Origin: Eutreptiella sp. 'Long Island Sound 2002'
Lineage: Eukaryota; Euglenozoa; Euglenophyceae; Eutreptiales; Eutreptiaceae
Assembly (NCBI GenBank): GCA_964036045.1
Contig: OZ038381.1
Coordinates: forward strand, 62,124,242 to 62,188,241
Length of the DNA: 64,000 nt
Direction of reading: 5' to 3'
Below, piece by piece: positions 11,521 through 21,399 of this stretch (its first letter is position 1; each line of letters starts with the position of its first letter). Under the pieces are notes generated by a model that saw only the letters and a program-made list of their open reading frames with translations, searched no databases and was not told the origin of the DNA. The position numbers and the translations under genes were made by a program.

Positions 11521-11616
11521 TTGCTTGTGGGTGTGGGTGTGGGTGTGGGTGTGGGTGTGGGTGTGGGTGTGGGTGTGGGTGTGGGTGTGGGTGTGGGTGT
11601 GGGTGTGGGTGTGTTT
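11521..11616 (+). repeat. (GTGGGT)n hexamer tract
   Basis: About 15 copies of GTGGGT, with the complementary ACCCAC tract at 14672-14755 in the other arm. The G-rich strand could form G-quadruplexes. It is telomere-like only in being a G-rich hexamer. Confidence 0.9.
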
Positions 11617-11824
11617 CTGCAAGCTGTGTTGTGTGTGGATTTGGTTGTGGTTGTGTCAGTGTGTGTGGCCCTGGCTGTGGCGAAGGCTGCAGTTGCAGCT
11701 TTCACTGTGGCTGCAGCTGTTCTTTGGGTTCAGGCTGTAGCTGTGGGGGGGGGGGGGGGCGGGGTAAAGGACTGCAAAGAGGGGGGCTCAAATCACCATC
11801 CACCCCCTCCCAAAAAAGACCGCA

Positions 11825-12215
11825 CCAAGTTTACAGTGACAGTGTACAGTGACAGTGTACAATGACAGTGTATAGTGAGAGCATACAGTGAGTGTAGAGT
11901 GACAGGGTAGAGTGCTAGTATAGAGACTTGGGCGTTGTGGCGGACCTACTGTGTGTGGGGATACATTCTATGAGACCTTGGGGAGTACAGTGTACAGAGT
12001 ACAGTGTACAGTGTACAGTGTACAGTGTACAGTGACAATGTACAGTGATAGTGCATAGTGACAGTGTGCAGTGGCAGTGTGCAGTGTGCAGTGACAGCGT
12101 ACAGTGCCAGAATACAGTGTACCATGTACAGTGACAGTAGACAGTGACACCATTGACAGTGTACATGGACAGTGTACAGTGACAGTGTACAGTGACAGTG
12201 TACAGTGACAGTGAA
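11825..12215. repeat. TGTACAGTGACAG minisatellite, left arm
   Basis: Repeats of GTGTACAGTGACA with variants such as GTGCAGTGACAG. TGTACA is itself palindromic. The inverted partner is 14092-14450. Confidence 0.85.
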
Positions 12216-12391
12216 CCATGAGTGAGCCCTCACTGAGCGCTCACTGAGCCATTTGGCGCGCTCAGTGAGCGCTCACTGAGCCATTTGGCGCGCTCACTGA
12301 GCGCTCAGTGAGCGCGCGAAACGGCGCAGTGAGCGCTCAGTGAGCGCGCCAAATGGCTCAGTGAGCGCTCAGTGAGGGCTCACTCATGGTT
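12211..12391. repeat. Nested 180-bp palindrome, left
   Basis: Begins GTGAACCATGAGTGAGCCCT and ends AGGGCTCACTCATGGTTCAC, with GAGCGCTC and CATTTGGCGCGC units inside. It is a palindrome within the large palindrome. Confidence 0.85.
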
Positions 12392-13910
12392 CACTGTCAC
12401 TGTACACTGTCACTGCACACTGTGTATTGCACACTGCACGCTGCACACTGTGTATTGCACACCGCACACTGCATACTGTGTATTGCACACTGCACACTGC
12501 ACACTGCACACTGTGTGTTACAAATTGCACACTGCACACTGTAATGCACACTGCACACCCTGTAATGCACACTGCGCACTGTGTATTGCACACTGCACAC
12601 TGAGCGCCCGAACGCTTGCACTGTACGGTGTGCAGTGTGCATGACACAGTGTGCAGTGTGCATTACACAGTGTGTAGTGCGCAGTGTACACTGCGCACTG
12701 CGCACTGTGTACTGCACACTGCACGCTGCACACTGTGTATTGCACACTGCACATTGTGTATTGCACACTGCACACTGTAATGCACACTGCACACTGTGTA
12801 TTGCACACTGCACACTGCACACTGTGCATTACAAATTGCACACTGCACACTGTAATGCACACTGCACACTGTGTATTGCACACTACACACCGCACCCTGC
12901 GTAATGCACACGGTGTATTGCACACTGCACACGGTGCACTGTGCAATACCCAATGTGCAATACACAGGGTGCAGGGTGTAGTGTGCATGACACAGTGTGC
13001 AGTGTGCATTACACGGTGTGCCGTGTGGATTACATCACACACGGCATACTACACCCTGTGTAGTGCACACTACACACAGTGTGCAGTGTGCAGTGTGCAG
13101 TGTGCAATACACAGCGTGCAGTGTGCAGTGTGCAATACACAGTGTGCAGAGTGTATTACACAGTGTGCAGTGTGCATTACAGTGTGCAGTGTGCAATTTG
13201 TAACACACAGTGTGCAGTGTGCAGTGTGCAATACACAGTTTGCAGTGTGCACTGTGCAATACACAGTATACAGTGTGCAGTGTGCAATACACCGTGTGCA
13301 GTGTGCATTGCAGTGTGCAGTGTGCAATTTGTAACACACGGTGTGCAGTGTGCAGTGTGCAATACACAGTGTGCAGTGTGCATGACAGCGTGCTGTGTGC
13401 AGTTTGTAATGCACAGTGTGCAGTGTGCATGACACAGTGTGCAGTGTGCATTACAGTGTGCAGTGTGCAATACACAGTGTGCAGTGTGCATTACAGTGTG
13501 CAGTGTGCAGTACACAGTGTGCAGTGCGCAGTGTACACTGCACACTACACGCTGTGTAATGCACACTGCACACCGTGGATTGCACACTGCACAGTGCACA
13601 CTGGGCATTGCACACCGCACACGGTGCACTGCGCAGTGTGCAGTGTGCCACTGCACACTGGGTATTGCACACTGCACACGGTGCACTGTGCACTGTGCAG
13701 TGTGCAATACACAGTGCGCAGTGTGCATTACAGGGTGTGCAGTGTGCATTACAGTGTGCAGTGTGCATTGCGGTGTGCAGTGTGCAATTTGTAACACACA
13801 GTGTGCAGTGTGCAGTGTGCAATACACAGTATGCACTGTGCAGTGTGCAATACACAGTGTGCAGCGTGCAGTGTGCAATACACAGTGTGCAGTGACAGTG
13901 TACAGTGACA
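12392..13910. repeat. Central CACTGCACACTG / CAGTGTGCAGTG repeat around the palindrome centre
   Basis: Units alternate between CACACTGTGTATTGCACACT and its complement, with several orientation switches (12615-12700, about 13070, about 13530, about 13690). The symmetry centre of the element lies near 13149. Confidence 0.85.
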
Positions 13911-14096
13911 GTGAACCATGAGTGAGCCCTCACTGAGCGCTCACTGAGCCATTTGGCGCGCTCAGTGAGCGCTCACTGCGCCGTTTCGCGCGCTCACTGA
14001 GCGCTCAGTGAGCGCGCCAAATGGCTCAGTGAGCGCTCACTGAGCGCGCCAAATGGCTCAGTGAGCGCTCAGTGAGGGCTCACTCATGGTTCACTG
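13911..14096. repeat. Nested 180-bp palindrome, right
   Basis: Mirror copy of 12211-12391, with the same GTGAACCATGAG start and CTCATGGTTCAC end. Confidence 0.85.
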
Positions 14097-16407
14097 TCAC
14101 TGTACACTGTCACTGTACACTGTCACTGTACACTGTGCATGTACACTGTCAATGGTGTCACTGTCTACTGTCACTGTACATGGTACACTGTATTCTGGCA
14201 CTGTACGCTGTCACTGCACACTGCACACTGCCACTGCACACTGTCACTATACACTATCACTGTACATTGTCACTGTACACTGTACACTGTACACTGTACT
14301 CCCCAAGGTCTCATAGAATGTATCCCCACACACAGTACGTCCGCCACAACGCCCAAGTCTCTATACTAGCACTCTACCCTGTCACTCTACACTCACTGTA
14401 TGCTCTCACTATACACTGTCATTGTACACTGTCACTGTACACTGTCACTGTAAACTTGGTGCGGTCTTTTTTGGGAGGGGGTGGATGGTGATTTGAGCCC
14501 CCCTCTTTGTAGTCCTTTACCCCGCCCCCCCCCCCCCCCCACAGCTACAGCCTGAACCCAAAGAACAGCTGCAGCCACAGTGAAAGCTGCAACTGCAGCC
14601 TTCGCCACAGCCAGGGCCACACACACTGACACAACCACAACCAAATCCACACACAACACAGCTTGCAGACACACACCCACACCCACACCCACACCCACAC
14701 CCACACCCACACCCACACCCACACCCACACCCACACCCACACCCACACCCACAAGCAAAGCCGCAACCACAGCCACTACCATAACCACACCAAGAACGAC
14801 AGCTACCACAACAGCCATGGCAACGACCTCACGCAAGCCCAGAACCACAGCCACAACCACAAACACAAACATACCTGCGTCTGCAGCCACAAACACAATG
14901 TTATGCGCACACAATCAAAGCCTATGCCACACAACACCAAAGCCAACAACAGGATCCAAAACAACAGCTGCAAAAGCTGCAACACACAGACACACACACA
15001 CACACATTGGCACACACACACACACACACCTGCGCGTACACACATTCACGAATCCACGTACGCACACAAACCTAGACAACCGGAAACCAAAGAATGCAGT
15101 CACACACTCACAGTGACGCACAAGGACACCTTCACCCTTGCATCGATCCAAGCAAGCCCCCCCCCCCCCCCCTGACTCACACACAAACATACATACAAAC
15201 ACACTAAATGAGAGAAACCAAGTGGGAACAAACCATCCACACTTGCGCATATGCGCATGGGCACAAGCACACACCCGCGAACACACACACTAGCACAACA
15301 TACCTGCAAAGGTCATCGTCATTGCCGCCACCATCATGCACTCGATGCCATGGCCAGCAAATAGGGAAGGCATGGCAAGGGCAGGGCAAGGGGACGCGAC
15401 AGGCAAGATAAGAGAAGGGGTTGGCATGGGGTAAGCGGGGGGATCAGGCATGGCAAAAGGGGACGGGAGGGGATAAGGAGGGAGGGAAATGAGTGTGTCA
15501 TGGTGTAGGTCACGATTGTTGTATGATCAACCTCACAAAAGCGAGCAATATCCTCTGTGCCCTATTTGTGCTTCATGGCGCGCGCGCCCGTGTGTGTGTG
15601 TGGGGGGGGGGGGGGTGCCATTGTCATGAGGCAACAAGGAACACCCTCGCAAATGGTTAGGTTCATATCCCCGAACCCCAACCCCGTAACCATCTCTCCC
15701 TAGCCCTTCACTTCACATGGTTCAATGTGGCCATGTGTTTATGTACACGCAAGATAATTGCACACAAGAATGAATGTGGTTGTCAATTTGTGCATGTGCA
15801 TGTGTGTGTGGACGTGTGTATGGTGTATGTGTGTGTATGTGTTTGGATATTTGTGTCCCTGACGAAGTGTGTGTGTTTGGATGTTTGTGTGTTTGTCGCC
15901 ACGGGTACATGTATGCAAGTATGTATGTGTGCATGCACGCTCAAGTTCTTGGAGAAAAGACGTGGTGAGAACTGCGGACCAATGTTGGTGTGAAAAGGGT
16001 GAAGTGTGGGCCAGCAAGGGTGGGAAGAGAGGGCGGAAAGGGGGAGAAACTCCCGAGTGTGCCCTGAGTGAGCCCCCAATTAGCTCTCAGTGAGCGCTCA
16101 CTGAGCGCTCACTGAGCCATTTGGCGCGCTCACTGAGCGCTCAGTGAGCGCTCAGTGAGCCGGCTCAGTGACGGCTCAGTGACGGCTCAGTCGGGCGCTC
16201 AGTCAACTGAGCCGTCGCCAAAAAAAGTACCCCCCACCTTGAACCTTGACCAAGTGAGTATCTAAAACTTCTAAAAACATTAAATGCACACTACCTAGCA
16301 TGCAAAACGCACAACAAACAAGCACAAAGACATCGCAATGCAGAACTGAGCCCCAAATGAGCCCCAACTTCACATTTCCACTTAGCCACCAGTGAGCCGC
16401 AGGTACA

Positions 16408-16835
16408 GGGAAAACCGTACTTTCAATCGCAAATTCCTACCTATGCAACATCCCATGTCTCTCGGGCCATTCTACTATGGTATTTGAGTGCTTCCGGTCA
16501 AGAGAAAACCGTACTTTCAAGCGCAAATTCCTACCAATGCCACATCCCATGTCTTTTGGGCCATTCCAGTATGGCATTTCAGAGCTTCTGGTCAAGGGAA
16601 AACCGTACTCTCAATCGCAAATTCACACTGCTGCAACATCCCATGTGTGGTGGGCGATTGGATTATGGTATTTGAGAGCTTTTGGTCAAGGGAAACCCGT
16701 ACTTTCAATCGCAAATTCACACTAGTGCAACATCCCATGTCTCTTGGGCCATTCCAGTATGGTATTTGAGAGCTTTTGGTAAAAAAAAAACTGCACTTTC
16801 AATCGCAAATTCACACCAGCGCAACATCCCGTCTC
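16408..16835 (+). repeat. 94-bp minisatellite right of the foldback element
   Basis: About four and a half units, in the same orientation as 9658-9890. The first unit starts mid-repeat (GGGAAAACCGTACTTTC), as expected for an array split by insertion. Confidence 0.85.
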
Positions 16836-16983
16836 CTTGCTGCGGGGTTGACGGGGGGGGGGAGGAAATCCCCGGCGCGGGTATGGGCGCCACCGATTGG
16901 AAAATCCGGGCGCGGCGAGCGGCGCTGGGGGCATGGGTGGGCGCAGCTCCCCTCTCTGCATCTGCGTGAGGGTGAGGCTCCCT

Positions 16984-17752
16984 TCAGAGGTACGCTTGGA
17001 GAACAGGGCACGTCGAGTGGGGGGTGGGGGTGGAGGGGGAGGGGGAGGGGGGGCTGTCGTAGGCCGCATAGGCAGCAGGGAGACCCGTCGGTGCTGAACC
17101 ATATCCGGCAACGTTGGCTAACCATGGGGAGGTGCAAGGTGGCATGTGGCAGGCTGCACAGGCAGCAAAGAAATCCGGGGCTTTGGGGCTTGGGTCGCCC
17201 GAGCTATGAGCCTCGCACGCTACAGCGAGCGGTTGAGAAAGTGCGAACAGCTGAGTGCTGGCTGCGCTGCCACATCTGCACCTGGCCATGACGGCGCAGG
17301 GCAAACGCGTAGCGTGACCATCCAATGTCGAACCGACTGTCCAGCTCCGGCAGGGGTAGCCGCAGGAGCTGTTCAGTCCGGGGGGTAAGGGGGTCACTAC
17401 CCGAGGCTAGGGGCGGGGTGGGGACATGTGCCGGGGCGAATTTCGGGGGGGGGGGGGGGGGCTAGGTAGTTGGGGAGGTGGTGTTGGAGGGGAAACCGCA
17501 TGGGGCACTAGGGGTATGGGTGACGGAGTCCGGTGTGATGGGGCTGATGGGGGGCTGGGCAGGGATGTCACAGTCATAGGCTGGGGTTGGGGTGCTGGGG
17601 GTGATGGTGGTGACAACCAATCGGGCAATTGTTGCTGAAACATCCATTCCATGGATGTGAGGACAGGACAACGTTGGGGCATAGCAGGCAGAAATCCAAA
17701 ACCAATGCAATAGCAAAACATCCAGTTCCTCACCCTTCTTATGTCCCCCCAC
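16984..17752 (-). CDS. Possible proline-rich reverse-strand gene remnant (E3)
   Basis: On the reverse strand, two open stretches give protein-like text: WMFQQQLPDWLSPPSPPAPQ followed by long Pro/Ser runs (about 17660-17407), and DGHATRLPCAVMARCRCGS with CEAHSSGDPSPKAPDFFAAC (about 17330-17050). A homopolymer of about 15 G at 17447-17461 separates them and breaks the frame. Composition bias alone can produce such frames, and an antisense frame is also open, so this is only a candidate. Its position beside the forward ORF1-like exon mirrors the two-strand gene layout of E1. Confidence 0.25.
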
Positions 17753-17759
17753 TCAACGC

Positions 17760-18226
17760 TATAGACCTTGAAAAACTAGTCAAGTATTCGATTCCACACA
17801 AAGACCCAAAGCACCTCCAACAAACAGCACAAAAAAATTTGCGACATGGGCATGCACAGGTACCATTCACAACAATCATTGTTTGACTCTACCAGGGGGT
17901 GGCCCCCCTTGGTCCATGATCCCCCATCCCTCCAGTGCCGTACAAATAGGCACCTTCATCGGACGCGGCCGGCACTTAAGGGGCTCTCCGGTCAAAAAAA
18001 TATCTGTGAAGAACAACAATGGCGATGCACATTGCACGTTGGGCAGGGCATGTGGAGGGAGGAGGGATGTTGATGGTTATGTAGCAAAAGATCTGTCAAA
18101 CAAAGGAATGATGGTGGGTTGGGCACATTGGGAAATGCATCTGGTGGGGTGTTCAATGAGTTGGGTCTAATCTGATTTTTCTGAAAACGCCTAGCGATTG
18201 GGTAAGGCATGTTGGCAAAAATCCTT
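17760..18226. other. E3 non-coding stretch
   Basis: Mixed-composition sequence without splice-supported frames or recognisable repeats. I see nothing specific in it. Confidence 0.4.
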
Positions 18227-18405
18227 GAGGAGGATCCTGAGCGGCCCCCGGATAAATCCCAAGCGATGTCCCGAGCGCCCACCGGTAAAATCCCAAGCGA
18301 TTTCCCAAGCGGCCACCGGATAAATCCCAGGCGATATCCTGAGCGCCCACCGGATAAATCCTGAGCGTTTTTCCGAGCGGCCACAGAATTTACCCCGAGC
18401 GCTTT
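18227..18405 (+). repeat. 34-bp minisatellite, second locus
   Basis: About five units of the same repeat as 6346-6500, same orientation, just upstream of the ORF1-like exon. Confidence 0.85.
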
Positions 18406-18533
18406 TTTTCGGGTCGGGACTTATCCTAGGCATTTTGGCAGCGATGGTTCCGAATCCCGGTGCGTATACCGGGGTGTTTTCGCTAAATCCTGTGGGAAAT
18501 GGGTAGGGATTTGGGCACAAGAAGCAAAGCGAT

Positions 18534-18941
18534 TTGCGACATGTGGAGGAATCTGAAGAGAGGCTGCGTGTACATTACATGTACTTGAAATCAATACTGT
18601 CCACACACCCGGACAGTACCATTCGCGAGTTAAAGTGGACCCACAGCAATGCAGTTACTTGGTTCAAAGAGGCCAAGGTCAAGAAGCGGTCCCAAAAAGT
18701 AGTTACTTGCAACGTGCAGTTCCCCCCCCTCTCATTTATTCATGTTCCGTTCGAGGTTTTGAGGGTTATCATAAACGATGCCTTCTGTGAGTCCCCACAT
18801 GCAACGATTCACAGCGCCCTCAGAGCCACCATCAGTGGTTCACATGTGGTAGAGGTTATCGGGGAAGGGGACGGCTGGCGGGTGTGGGACCAAGCCCCCT
18901 CAGGCACGTGGGAAAAGGTGGTTTGCCCCCCCCGACGGTGA
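18534..18941 (+). CDS. E3 ORF1-like exon with conserved IRELKW block
   Basis: The frame encodes HPDSTIRELKWTHSNAVTWF, then NVQFPPLSFIHVPFEVLRVI, ATIHSALRATISGSHVVEVI and GDGWRVWDQAPSGTWEKV. The block STIRELKWTHSNAVTWFKEA matches SIRELKWTQSHIVTWLKEA at about 45965-46020 in E2, so this is a shared protein of the E1/E2/E3 group. The frame stops at a TGA inside CGACGGTGAGG, which could equally be a GTGAGG donor. There is no ATG start in frame (TAG at 18504), so this is probably an internal exon or a truncated gene. No family was recognised. Confidence 0.5.
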   Translation: MRHVEESEERLRVHYMYLKSILSTHPDSTIRELKWTHSNAVTWFKEAKVKKRSQKVVTCNVQFPPLSFIHVPFEVLRVIINDAFCESPHATIHSALRATISGSHVVEVIGEGDGWRVWDQAPSGTWEKVVCPPRR

Positions 18942-19185
18942 GGTTTTCAGAACAGACCAGCAAACCACGTACCATGCGCACGGTGTCTTGTGGGGCATTG
19001 AGTTTCTTTTGGCCCCAGCCCTTCTTCCGAGGGCGCACCAAAGCGGCAGCGACTTACCATCTTAGGTGCATGGTTGCAGGCCAAGGGTGAGGTCCAGGAC
19101 CAGGTTGAGACCCCAGAAGCCCCCTCCCCTGCCTAAGCTGGGGATGCACTGTGTTGGGTCTTCATCAACCCTCTATTTCGCTCCG
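18942..19185. other. Probable intron or spacer upstream of the E3 coiled-coil gene
   Basis: No supported coding frame. A GTGAGG donor candidate lies at 18939. Confidence 0.3.
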
Positions 19186-21307
19186 ATGTCTTCTATCTTT
19201 GCTGCCCTGGCTGCCCGCGCACAGCCACCAGCTCCTGCTGCCGTCCCCATCTCCTTGGGTCGACTGGCGGAACTTGGGAGTGGGAACCCCAGCGCCGGTA
19301 GCAGTGCCGGTGCCAGCAACCCTTCGCCAGCCACCCCCGCTTTGTGGGAGGCGCCAGCAGCCGGAGGAGCAGCAGGAGCAGCAGCAGCAGGGCCCGCGGC
19401 CGCAGCAGAAGATGCAGAGGACCCCAAGGCCATGCAGGCTGCCCGCTGCGCAGCTTTGTTGGCGGCTGTTGCAGCTATGCAAGTCCAGATGGTGCTTGCA
19501 CAACTAAGTAAGAAGACAGTGTCCTGGTTCGCGGCCGGGGCACGCTACGGGCCGGGGGGGGGGGGGGGTGGTGGTGTGGGTCCCTCGGGGGGCCCTGACC
19601 CACCGCAAGCAAGTGGAGCATCGTGCTCCAATTGGGCAAATGCCCCAAAACCTGGCCAAGGTGGTTTTGGACCTGGCCATTTTGGATCGGAGTGTGGCAG
19701 TGTGTGGGGAGCTTGGGGTTCCGGACCAGTTGAGGAAAATTATCCTCAAGGAGTACCGATTACCAGCTGATCGGTACTCCCAGTTGAAAGGGCAGTTTGA
19801 GCAGGCCTGCCAGTCCTTTAAGAAGGCTAAGCAGGCTGTCCGGGAGGGGGTGGGGGGGAAGAGGCGGGGGGGGCAGGGGGTGAAGACCAGGGAGGGAAAG
19901 CTGCGGGCAGCAGCTACTGCCGAGCAGGAAAGGGCAGAGCATCTGCTGGGGCAGATGCAGGGGCCTTGGGAGGAGGCAAAAAAACACCGCCTCCTTAAGG
20001 CCCCCCTCCCCAAGATGCCCCCTAGCACCCTCCCCCCCTTTGGGAAATGGGAGGTGACAGGGGGACACCGGGAGGAGCTCCTGCATGGGGTGGTTTTTGC
20101 GGGGCATCCTGGTGGCTAGGAGGTGTATGACCTTGCAGCCACGGCTGTTTCAAGGTCATGCACCCAGAAGTTGAGGGAGCGGGGGGTTTCGGTGAGGATG
20201 CACACCGCCCCCGATTCCTGCAATCGCCGCAACTGTATGTATGTGGCTGTCAAGGTAGCACCTGTGGCACATGAGCCACGCTGTGAGTGTGTGGGGCAAC
20301 CCCTCCGCCCTCAGCCATTTTTCCATGTGGGGGCGCCAGTGCCGTGAGTTGATGGACAAAACTCTTGCATGGGCCCAGGTGAAAGGGAACTGGAAGTGCC
20401 GCCGCACTGGCTGGGGCGCTGAGGCCCTGAAGGAGATGACAGAAGTCTCCGGGCAGTTGGCCACGGTTGGGGGGGGCAAAGGGCCTGTCCCCTTTGCCCC
20501 CTTCTCGGGCAACATGGTGCCCATTGTGGTACTTTTTTGCATCGCGAATCCTGATCCTGGCCCTGTTATCCCTGGTGTGGGTAAGGGGAAGGAGAAGGGG
20601 AAGGGGAAGGGGGGGGTGAAGGGGGGGGGGGGTGATTCAGACTCTTCAGACTGTGCCCCGGAGATTGCAGTGGGGAAGGGGAAGGGGAAGGAGAAGGGTA
20701 AGGGGAAGGGGAACGGGGGGGTGAAAGGGGGGGGTGATTCGTACTCTTCGAACTCTGCCCCAGAGATTGCAGTGGGTAAGGGGAAGGGGAAGGGGAAGGG
20801 GAAGGAGGTGGTGGTGGTTTCAGACTCCGAGTCATCTGACTCAGAGTCCCAGGTGCCTATTTCGTCGACAGGGGTGAGGAGAGGGCAGGTGGCCCCTGAG
20901 TCATCTGACTCAGATTCCCAGGTGCCTGTTTCCTCCACAGGCGTGAAGAGAGGGCGGGCGGCCCCTGACTCTGTGGCCCCTGCAGGTAAGAGGAGGAAGA
21001 AGACCAGCCCGAGCCCATATGTGGGCTGGAGTGGCACAGGGCACGAGTTGGGGGACCAGGGACACTGCCCCTTCGCATAGTCACACAGGTCAGGACTGTC
21101 CTTGACTATGTGAAGGGGACTGGCCACCGACCTCGCTATTGGGTGAGGTCCTTCCCGCTCATCCACGGGGGTGATTCCGGGCCAGGGGAGTTGATTCTCC
21201 TCATTGTGCCCCCTGAAGCCAAGCCCAAGGCCTCTCACAAGGACAGCCTCAGCCTGAGCCTGAGTCTGAGGGGGAGGACTGAGAGGGAGGTATATATTCC
21301 CAATTGA
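19186..21307 (+). CDS. E3 gene: Ala-rich/coiled-coil protein with acidic, basic-repeat C terminus
   Basis: The likely start is ATG 19186 (MSSIFAALAARAQPP). After an Ala/Pro-rich region and PKAMQAARCAALLAAVAAMQ the frame shifts in a G13 run near 19555 into QNLAKVVLDLAILDRSVAVC and DRYSQLKGQFEQACQSFKKA, a helical, probably coiled-coil segment. An in-frame TAG at 20117 is followed by EVYDLAATAVSRSCTQKLRE. Another shift near 20270 leads to CRELMDKTLAWAQVKGNWKC, KGKGKEKGKGK repeats and two SDSESSDSESQVP-type acidic repeats. CCTGCAG|GTAAGAGG (about 20985) and TCACACAG (about 21090) look like an intron, after which LDYVKGTGHRPRYWVRSFPL runs to TGA at 21307. Ser/acid plus Lys repeats suggest a nuclear protein. 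The function is unknown. Confidence 0.45.
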
Positions 21308-21399
21308 GGCACTGAAATGAACTACAGCTGCACCTGAACTGCCTGTTGGCATCCATTCATGCTTCTAGCCCAGCTGTGCTTGTTGTGCCTGTGGCAGTG

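Larger units (their letters stand above)
9891..16407. mobile_element. 6.5-kb foldback (palindromic) element, non-autonomous
   Basis: The ends are exact inverted copies: TGTACCTGCGGCTCACT at 9891 and AGTGAGCCGCAGGTACA ending at 16407. Joining the flanks (…GGTCAAGG / GGGAAAACC…) recreates the 94-bp repeat, with an extra GG that could be a 2-bp target duplication. Between the ends, 10090-13148 and 13150-16217 are inverted copies of each other; about 125 bp near each end (9960-10088, 16218-16340) are not shared. The arms are almost entirely simple repeats and minisatellites. All open frames inside are low-complexity translations, so I find no gene. Foldback elements with tandem-repeat arms are known, but the mobilising enzyme here is unknown. 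Confidence 0.85.

Noticed and set aside
11521-11616. Telomere
   Set aside because: GTGGGT is G-rich, but the tract is short, internal and mirrored in the other foldback arm.
12372-13933. Many overlapping 80-230 residue Cys/His/Thr-rich reading frames on both strands
   Set aside because: They are translations of the CACTGCACACTG repeat, open on both strands at once because the repeat lacks stops; there is no protein-like diversity.
17760-18226. Possible gene between the proline-rich frame and the 34-bp repeat
   Set aside because: Only short frames without splice sites or similarity to other elements here.
20156-21352. 398-residue reverse-strand frame
   Set aside because: It is antisense to the E3 gene, whose sense strand has splice signals; the frame is open through GGGGAAG repeats.
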